A stretch of DNA of 64,000 bases, taken from contig JAWWOO010000004.1 in assembly GCA_033851545.1 (NCBI GenBank), forward strand, positions 62,001 through 126,000. Reading direction: 5' to 3'. The position numbers and the translations under genes are program-made. This document shows positions 58,496 to 64,000 of this stretch, piece by piece. The notes beneath the pieces are model-generated. The model did no database searches, was not told where the DNA came from, and saw only the letters and a list, made by a program, of their open reading frames with translations. The stretch is from JAWWOL01 sp033851545. Its GTDB lineage: Bacteria; Actinomycetota; Actinomycetes; JAWWOL01. How positions within the stretch are numbered: the first letter of the stretch is position 1; the number at the start of each line of letters is the position of its first letter.

Positions 58496-59218
58496 TCAGC
58501 CGGTGTACGTGGTGACCTGGGTCGCATAGGTGCAGCCCCCGCCATTGACCGCGGCGTAGGCGGTGAGGTCTGTGACGGTCTGCGTCGGCCCGGTGCCGCG
58601 AATGAGGTGCAACGTCATCATCTGCGGGTAGCCGTGGGTCTCGCCGATGTCGGAACCGTTGCTGACGAAGCTCGGCTGGTCGCCGTTCAGGCTGATCCAG
58701 CCGATGGCATCCGGGTCGGTGCTGGACAGGCTGAAGCCCAGACCCGCACTGCCGCAGTAGTTGGCCGACACGGTCACGCGGCCGTTGGTGTAGATCGGAC
58801 TGCTGAACCCACCGGCGGTCTGTTCGAAACGGAACGTGCCGAAGGCGGTGGTTCCGTACGCGGCTGCCGGGTGGCCACCGAGCTGGGCCGCGTTCGTGGC
58901 GTTGGTTGCGTTCGTGGCGTTGGTCGCCTGGGTGGCGGTCAGCGCGCTGGCCGCCGTCCCGCCCGCCGCCAGGAAGCGGGCGTCGCTCTGCGTGCGGCTC
59001 CAGTACTGCAGGGGCAGGCTCTTGCTCAGCCGGTCGAGTCCCACGGAGTTCTTCTTCAGGTCGGCGCCGGTGAGCGAGCCGTTCCTGATGGTCTTGCCGG
59101 TCACGGTGCCTGCCTTGATACTCGCGCCGCTGACGGTCACCGCGGCCATCGCGCCGCCGCTCAGGGCGACGGCCAGGGCGAGATGGGCAACGACTGCTGC
59201 ATAACTGGGACGGCGCAC
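58496..59218 (-). CDS. Secreted protein of unknown function with TNA repeat
   Basis: This 240-residue protein has a signal peptide (VVAHLALAVALSGGAMAAV). Next comes the motif SGASIKAGTVTGKTIRNGSL, which I have seen at the start of many secreted actinobacterial proteins. A TNATNATNATNA stretch at about 100-111 is followed by a beta-rich C-terminal domain. No catalytic motif is visible. The start is GTG at 59218 with GGAGG upstream. Its stop codon touches the permease remnant, so the gene may have arrived with the rearrangement. Confidence 0.82.
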   Translation of the reverse strand: MRRPSYAAVVAHLALAVALSGGAMAAVTVSGASIKAGTVTGKTIRNGSLTGADLKKNSVGLDRLSKSLPLQYWSRTQSDARFLAAGGTAASALTATQATNATNATNATNAAQLGGHPAAAYGTTAFGTFRFEQTAGGFSSPIYTNGRVTVSANYCGSAGLGFSLSSTDPDAIGWISLNGDQPSFVSNGSDIGETHGYPQMMTLHLIRGTGPTQTVTDLTAYAAVNGGGCTYATQVTTYTG

Positions 59219-59328
59219 GGCGGGACCTCCGGGTCGGGCGGAGGCCGGCGGTCGAGCTCCGCGATCACAACCTTGCGGTGACCGACCCCAGCGTCAATCG
59301 CGGACGAGCATCACTCCCCGACGGAGGG

Positions 59329-59796
59329 CTAGGAGTCGACCAGATGCGCGGGCATCCCGCCGGTCGCGATAGGTCCCCAGCGATCGATGGTCACGCGGAT
59401 CAGCGACTTGCCCTGCCGGTGCATGGCGGCGCGGTACTCGCTCCAGTCCGGGTGCTCCCCGGCGATGCAGCGGTAGTAGTCGACGAACGCGTCCTCAGCC
59501 TCGGGCATGTCGAGCACCTCGGCCCGGCCGTCGACCTGGACCCACGCGCCGTCCCAGTCGTCGGAGAGCACGCAGATCGACACCCGCTCGTCGCGGCGGG
59601 CGTTGCGGGTCTTGGCCCGCTGGGGATAGGTGGCGACGACTATCCGGCCCTCGGCGTCAACGCCGCAGGCGACCGGCGACAGCTGCGGGCGGCCGTCGGT
59701 GCGCGTGGTGGCCAGCAGCCCGTGGTGCCGGGTGCTCAGGAACTCGAGCAGGTCGGCGCGCTCGACGCTGGTGTTCGTGGCGATGCTTGGCGACAT
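59329..59796 (-). CDS. PPOX-class F420-dependent oxidoreductase
   Basis: The 155-residue protein has the split beta-barrel fold of pyridoxamine-oxidase-like enzymes: LLEFLSTRHHGLLATTRTDG, RPQLSPVACGVDAEGRIVV and AKTRNARRDERVSICVLSDD. These lines fit the TIGR03618 group that uses coenzyme F420. The substrate is unknown. ATG 59796 is used. F420 dependence is an inference from the family and fits an actinomycete host. Confidence 0.88.
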   Translation of the reverse strand: MSPSIATNTSVERADLLEFLSTRHHGLLATTRTDGRPQLSPVACGVDAEGRIVVATYPQRAKTRNARRDERVSICVLSDDWDGAWVQVDGRAEVLDMPEAEDAFVDYYRCIAGEHPDWSEYRAAMHRQGKSLIRVTIDRWGPIATGGMPAHLVDS

Positions 59797-59914
59797 GGAG
59801 GCGCCTTTCGCGTACGGAGGTTGCGTGCGGCTGCCAGGTTAGCCCTGGGCCGGCCGTGGTCCCGCGCCCGTCTGCGAGCGTTAGACGTAGGACGCGGCAG
59901 AGCGCGCTGAACGT

Positions 59915-60889
59915 CTAACGGTGCTGGCCGCCGCCGTGAGACGCCAGCCACGCCTGCATCACCGTTGCGGGCAGCCGGCCGCGGTCAGAGACCGTCCAGC
60001 CGTTGGCCCTCGCCCACTCGCGCAGCGCGGCGTTGCTGGGCGCTGCGGCCCGGAGGTCAGTGGTGCCCATGCGGACCACCGCTGGCAGTTCGTCGAGCGC
60101 CCAGGCGTAGGCGGCCGCCAGCCAGCGATAGGTCCACTCCTCGGCCAGCTTGCGCGAGTCGCAGAACACGATCGGGACGCTGGGTACGCGGACCTGGAGC
60201 TCGGCCAAGCCGTCCGCGACCACCGCAGGCCGTACCAGGGTCTGCGCGAAGATGCGGGGGTAGCGGTCCTCGACGACCAGAGCAGCGCGGGGCAGCGCGG
60301 CCAGCTCCGACATCGCGTAACGGAGCCGTCCCGAGGTCAGGCTGGACATCAGGTCGGACAGCGACTTGCGCTCGACCGCAGCGACCAGGGTGCCGTTGAT
60401 GGTGACGCCGTAGTCGCCACAGGGAAGCGCCTTCTTGACGGTGCGTACCTGCTGACCGCCGAAGGTGTACGGGTAGCGTTCGTGCGCGTCGACGAGGATC
60501 TCGAGCTCGGCGACGCCGGCGGCCCGGGCGGTGGGCGTGCGTACCTGCGGCCGGGACTGCTTGCGGGTTTTCGGCGACTGCCAGAAGACCATCTCGCGGC
60601 CGCGGGCGTGGGTGTAGACGATCTGCGACCGGTGCTCGCGGCCACGATCAGCGACGACGTCGATGGCCGCGCCGCGCCGTTCGCAGACCCGCAAGGCCAC
60701 CCGCTCGACGATGTCGGGTGTCCTCGGCCACTCGTCGACGGCGACCGGGTAGCAGAAGATCGCGTTGGTGCGCGGCCAGGTGTCCTTGACCCGGAAGACC
60801 AGTCCACCGGCGAGAGGCAGCCGCAGCAGGAAGGGCAGGGTGCTGTCGGGGTCCGGGTTGCGTGCGATCAGCAGCTCCACCCGGCACAT
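59915..60889 (-). CDS. ERCC4 nuclease fused to Lsr2-like DNA-binding tail
   Basis: This 324-residue protein has three parts. Residues 1-115 are a beta-rich domain I do not recognise (FRVKDTWPRTNAIFCYPVAV). Residues about 128-270 are an ERCC4/XPF nuclease domain with LVDAHERYP (Asp134) and VERKSLSDL (Glu173, Lys175, Asp179), the metal-binding core. Residues 284-317 (SNAALREWARANGWTVSDRG, then RLPATV) match the Lsr2 C-terminus, with the RGR that enters the minor groove of AT-rich DNA. The fusion suggests cutting or repair directed to AT-rich or Lsr2-coated DNA. I choose ATG 60889; a GTG at 60925 would add 12 residues. Confidence 0.88.
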   Translation of the reverse strand: MCRVELLIARNPDPDSTLPFLLRLPLAGGLVFRVKDTWPRTNAIFCYPVAVDEWPRTPDIVERVALRVCERRGAAIDVVADRGREHRSQIVYTHARGREMVFWQSPKTRKQSRPQVRTPTARAAGVAELEILVDAHERYPYTFGGQQVRTVKKALPCGDYGVTINGTLVAAVERKSLSDLMSSLTSGRLRYAMSELAALPRAALVVEDRYPRIFAQTLVRPAVVADGLAELQVRVPSVPIVFCDSRKLAEEWTYRWLAAAYAWALDELPAVVRMGTTDLRAAAPSNAALREWARANGWTVSDRGRLPATVMQAWLASHGGGQHR

Positions 60890-61084
60890 TCTGCCGCGAA
60901 TCACCGCTGCGCTGTCGTCGCCCACGCCCAGACCCGCACGTGCCTTCGGAGGACACCTGCGCTTCGGGCGGCGCCTCGCGTCTTCGCTCGCAAAGATGAG
61001 GAGAGCGCGACTGCACCAGCAACCTCGTCCGGGGATGGGGACTTGACACTGCGACGTGGCGATCGGTCTGCACGTTGGCGCTGG

Positions 61085-61840
61085 TCAGTGAGGGGCGAGC
61101 CGCTGCCGTACAAACTGTTCCTCGGGGTGCCGGTGCACCGCGTGCCCGCCCTGGGTTGCTCGGCTGCGGGTGAAGTCTGCGGCGAGCGGTGCGGTCGCGG
61201 TCGCGGGCCGCACCCACACCGACGTCTGCGCGGGGCGTACCTGACCGGACTTCACACCCGCGAAGTCGTGCCGCTCCCAGCCGCCGAGCCGACGGTACGC
61301 CGCGGCGTACCTTCGCCTGTTCGTGTCGTCGAGGAGCAACAGCCCGCGAGGCTTGACCTTCTCGACCGCGCGGTCGACGCACTCGACCCTCGCCCGGCCG
61401 TCCACGATCACCAGGTCAATCGAGGCATCAGGCACCGCGTCGATCGCGGCGACGTAGGCGTCGAAGAAACCGGGCGCCATCACCGTGGTGATCTCGCCCT
61501 CGGCGGCCGGCTCGTGCAGCGAGAGCCGCAACCGGGGCGACGCTGCAAGCAGGCGCTCGTGCCAGACGGGATCGTGCTCCACGGCCGTCACGTCGGCACC
61601 GCGATCGGTCAGCCACAGCGTCGACCCACCGCTGCCGTACTCGAAGACCACCGATCCCGCGGGCAGCCGCGCCTCCACGAACTCCACTGCGGCGTACGGC
61701 CAGAACGGCTCACGCAGGTCGATGGGTGCGGCGTGCCGCAGCGGCCACCACCGCCGTAGCCGGGTGACCTGACGCGGGTGACGCGCGAGGAAGCGCGTCA
61801 GAGCAACAGCGTTGGCGACGACGTCCCGATTCAGTCGCAT
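61085..61840 (-). CDS. Putative SAM-dependent methyltransferase
   Basis: The 251-residue protein has a Rossmann core: VVFEYGSGGSTLWLTDRGAD (SAM-binding loop), VTAVEHDPVWHERL (acidic end of strand 2), SIDLVIVDGRARVECVDRAV and GLLLLDDTNRRRYAAAYRRL. The order and the DGRxR motif resemble methyltransferases near polysaccharide or rhamnosyl loci (FkbM-like or class I). The substrate is unknown. ATG 61840 has no strong ribosome site. It stands alone between two regions of debris. Confidence 0.75.
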   Translation of the reverse strand: MRLNRDVVANAVALTRFLARHPRQVTRLRRWWPLRHAAPIDLREPFWPYAAVEFVEARLPAGSVVFEYGSGGSTLWLTDRGADVTAVEHDPVWHERLLAASPRLRLSLHEPAAEGEITTVMAPGFFDAYVAAIDAVPDASIDLVIVDGRARVECVDRAVEKVKPRGLLLLDDTNRRRYAAAYRRLGGWERHDFAGVKSGQVRPAQTSVWVRPATATAPLAADFTRSRATQGGHAVHRHPEEQFVRQRLAPH

Positions 61841-62164
61841 TTTGGCAGGTTAGCGGGGATCGGCGGACGTTGCACTCCTCCGTTCGGGTTTTGCAGCGCG
61901 AAGTCACGTCCCGCGTCGGCGAGCGGCCTCGGGCGACCTCGTCGGCCGTCCGCCGAACTGGCGGGGGGAAGGGCACCGAACGCACCTAGCGGTGGTTCGA
62001 AGGTGGATGACCCCCGCTGCGTTGAGTCCATGGGGAACCCTCGTACAGGGTAAGCAAACACTAACTGTTAAGCCATATCCGCAGCAGTCGGTCGTTGGCC
62101 GTAGACAGCTTGACAACGAGACGACGACCGCGGTCACAGAGCAACACCTTCCATCTCCATGCGC
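61841..62164. other. Intergenic region without gene
   Basis: I see no supported gene here. Short frames on both strands have no motif. The stretch around 62050-62110 is AT-richer (AAACACTAACTGTTAAGCCA), which may be the foot of a promoter or the end of an imported segment. Confidence 0.4.
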
Positions 62165-62470
62165 CTACCGTGAACCGTACGCGCCTGCCTGCCGATGACT
62201 GATCGGCTGCTGTGGACAACCCCGTCGGCAGGTCACCGCTCGCACCCAGCAGCGGTAGGGCAGACTCCCCGACCGAGCCGACCCACACAGGGCGTCCCGT
62301 GCGCCGGTCAAGGCTACGAACAGCTGGCGGCGCATCAACTCGAGCCGATCGGCGTGCGCATCCGGGTCCTCTATAGGGAACCGGGCCATCCGCAGCGATT
62401 CCGGGTCGACCGGGATGCAGAAGACGTGCTTGTAGTCCAGTCCCTTGACTCGCTTGACCGTGAGGAATAG
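62165..62470 (-). pseudogene. C-terminal remnant of a UvrD-like helicase
   Basis: The minus strand reads LTVKRVKGLDYKHVFCIPVD, later LELMRRQLFVALTGARDALC, and continues to a stop at 62165. VKGL(D/E)(Y/F)xxVF and (Y/F)VALTxARDxL are motifs V and VI of superfamily-1 helicases. No N-terminal part exists nearby, so this is a broken gene end. After VALTGARDAL the reading runs on for about 40 residues that look out of frame. Confidence 0.72.
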
Positions 62471-62644
62471 TCAAGAGCTGTGGATCGGCGTGTCATGCAA
62501 CATCACCGACTGTCGGGATCCCGACAAGGAGACGGTGGCGATGGAATATCTCGCGACTACGACGACCCACGTACCTGACGGAACGCCCCTCTCGCCGCAC
62601 CCCAGTGACCCGGCGCGGACCAAGGGCCACCGTCGGACGAGGTC

Positions 62645-63358
62645 GTGAGCGGACAGGACCACAAGGTGGTCATCGTCACTGGGGGTTCTCGGGGCATCGG
62701 CGCAGGGGTCGTCGCGGGGTACCGGCGGCGTGGCTGGGCGGTCGTTGCGGTCTCCCGCAACATCGAGCCTGCCGAGGATCCTGCCGTGCTCACAGTCCAG
62801 GGAGACATCTCTGATCCCGCCGCCGTCGACCTGATCATCAGTGGGGCAGTTGAGAATTTCGGGCGTATCGACACCTTGGTCAACAACGCTGGCGTGTTCA
62901 TTTCCAAACCGTTCACCGACTACACCGCCGACGACTACGCACGTGCGGTTGGCGTCAACCTCACCGGGTTCTTCGAGCTGACCCAGCGCGTCATCACCGA
63001 GATGCTCAAGCGGGGCAGCGGCCACGTTGTCAACATCACCGCCACGTTGGCTGACTACGCCGACTCCAGCACGCCCTCCGTCTTGACCTCGCTCACCAAG
63101 GGAGGGCTTGCCTCAGCCACCAAGTCACTGGCCATCGAGTACGCCTCCCGTGGCATACGCGTCAACGCCGTCTCGCCGGGGATCATCCAGACGCCGGAGC
63201 ATTCACCGGAGGCCTACGACGCGCTTGCTGGCCTCCACCCACTCGGACGCGTTGGCCAGGTCAGCGACGTTGTCGGCGGGATTCTCTTCCTGGAGTCATC
63301 GCCGTTCATCACCGGCGAGATCCTGCATATCGATGGCGGCCAGATCGCGGGCCACTGA
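62645..63358 (+). CDS. Short-chain dehydrogenase/reductase, atypical
   Basis: This 237-residue SDR has the cofactor loop TGGSRGIGAG, GDISD, NNAGVF and VNAVSPGIIQTP, all typical. The catalytic block, normally Ser, then Tyr-x3-Lys, reads SVLTSLTKGGL: the Lys is present but Thr stands where Tyr is expected. A subgroup with this sequence exists as far as I recall, so the change may be natural rather than damage. The start is GTG at 62645. It faces the ferredoxin-domain oxidoreductase gene, with 19 bases between the stops. Both could serve a redox pathway, but they are convergent. Confidence 0.88.
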   Translation: MSGQDHKVVIVTGGSRGIGAGVVAGYRRRGWAVVAVSRNIEPAEDPAVLTVQGDISDPAAVDLIISGAVENFGRIDTLVNNAGVFISKPFTDYTADDYARAVGVNLTGFFELTQRVITEMLKRGSGHVVNITATLADYADSSTPSVLTSLTKGGLASATKSLAIEYASRGIRVNAVSPGIIQTPEHSPEAYDALAGLHPLGRVGQVSDVVGGILFLESSPFITGEILHIDGGQIAGH

Positions 63359-63377
63359 CCCCAAGAGCTGCGCGTGC

Positions 63378-64000
63378 TCAGAGATCGACTGTGAGGTCGC
63401 CCAGGGGCTGGGAGCAGCACGCCAAGAGATCGCCAGCCGCCGGCGGCTCGAGGGGTTCCGGTGCGTAGGAGACCCGGCCCTCCAGGAGGCCGGTCTCGCA
63501 GGTATGACATACGCCAGTCCGGCACGACCAACGAACTGGTACGTCGCATGCTTCGGCGAGCTCAAGGATGCTGGCGTACGCGTTGTCCCAACGGACGTTC
63601 AGGCCGGTCCGCACGAAGGACACGAGCGGGCCTGTGCCGGGGGTACCTTCCGGCAGGTGTGGTGGCCGGGCGGGGGACTGGGCGATGCCGGGCGTAATCG
63701 GCGCCTCGGCGCCGAACGTCTCGGTGTGCAGGCGGGCGGTCGGCACGCCGAGGCTGTCCAGTCCGGCACGGATCGCCATCATGAATGGAGTAGGCCCGCA
63801 GAGGAACCACTCGCCGTCGGTCGGTGCTCCAGCGGCAGCGATCTTCTCGGCTGTGATGTGTCCGAGTTCGTCGTAGTCGGTCCCGAGGTGGTCGTCGGGA
63901 CCGGGTTGGCTGTACCACACGCGGCTGCGCGCGTTCGGCAGCGTCGCCAGAAGCGACCGCGTCTCTTGAGCAAAGGCATGCTCGGCGCCGTTGCGCGTGC
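63378..64000 (-). CDS. Oxidoreductase with C-terminal 2Fe-2S ferredoxin domain (partial)
   Basis: Only the C-terminal about 207 residues lie in the window; the start is beyond 64000. The NAD-binding part shows GEWFLCGPTPFMMAIRAGLD, the usual end of ferredoxin-NADP reductase-like domains. The ferredoxin domain has WSCRTGVCHTCETG (C-x4-C-x2-C) and a fourth Cys in LLACCSQP, so it binds a plant-type 2Fe-2S cluster. Such proteins feed electrons to oxygenases, and some carry an N-terminal MOSC domain. The upstream part cannot be judged. Confidence 0.85.
   Translation of the reverse strand, partial: TRNGAEHAFAQETRSLLATLPNARSRVWYSQPGPDDHLGTDYDELGHITAEKIAAAGAPTDGEWFLCGPTPFMMAIRAGLDSLGVPTARLHTETFGAEAPITPGIAQSPARPPHLPEGTPGTGPLVSFVRTGLNVRWDNAYASILELAEACDVPVRWSCRTGVCHTCETGLLEGRVSYAPEPLEPPAAGDLLACCSQPLGDLTVDL

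Overview
The window is high-GC actinobacterial DNA. Hand counts of sample lines give about 75% GC in backbone genes such as the MMPL transporter. Support for an actinomycete comes from a Dcd of the actinobacterial type, an F420-type PPOX protein, an Lsr2-like DNA-binding tail, DUF5685, DUF6343 and DUF6295 proteins, many GTG/TTG starts, a leaderless-looking TetR promoter and LAL/LacI/DeoR regulators. Genus cannot be fixed from the sequence. Gene density and intact reading frames are good from about 12 kb to 61 kb. Both ends hold decayed genes.

Left end (1-12 kb). After a decayed DGPF protein and ECF sigma pair (about 0.5-1.7 kb) comes a co-directional minus-strand cluster (10458 down to 2427). 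Its gene order is nucleotide-sugar dehydrogenase, family-2 glycosyltransferase, AlgG-like beta-helix epimerase, OafA-type acyltransferase with SGNH domain, PL7-type alginate lyase, and a secreted beta-helix protein. The first four genes abut or overlap by 4 bases. Function for function this resembles an acetylated alginate locus (AlgD, Alg8, AlgG, acetylation, lyase), but without the Gram-negative envelope proteins and with a different lyase family. Its GC is visibly lower (50-60% in several sampled lines). I regard it as the best candidate for an undescribed system. A NUDIX hydrolase, dcd and tRNA-Gly(CCC) follow.

Middle (12-44 kb). This part holds a secreted phosphatase-superfamily protein; a TetR/MMPL divergent pair; a LacI-controlled sugar ABC transporter with a GH2 glycosidase; a MATE exporter; an isochorismatase-fold hydrolase followed by a possible cysteine-peptidase-like protein; PPK2; a membrane GGDEF-EAL protein; a secreted GH30 enzyme divergent from a second LacI regulator; a large unknown membrane protein; DeoR and LAL regulators; a secreted Ig-like protein; and a DUF5685 protein with a cysteine-rich tail.

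44.8-46.25 kb is a second unusual locus: three tandem copies of a non-coding cassette. Each copy has four DnaA-box-like motifs, an identical-geometry promoter (TTGTCA, 17 bases, TAGAAA), an approximately 270-nt predicted RNA rich in GNRA-loop hairpins, and a strong 15-bp terminator hairpin with a conserved loop. I read these as three paralogous small RNA genes.

Right part (46-64 kb). A DLH/DUF6295/YqeY-like group is followed by secreted degradative proteins (CBM32-CBM32-GH64, a sialidase-like propeller, an S53 protease), a GAF-PAS-GGDEF-EAL protein, a BON protein, an alpha/beta hydrolase with a DUF6343 protein, a sugar-permease remnant, an F420-type PPOX protein, an ERCC4 nuclease with an Lsr2-like tail, a methyltransferase, a UvrD-like helicase remnant, an SDR lacking the usual catalytic Tyr, and a ferredoxin-domain oxidoreductase cut by the window end. 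A dispersed hairpin repeat occurs three times (15.2, 15.3 and 56.9 kb).
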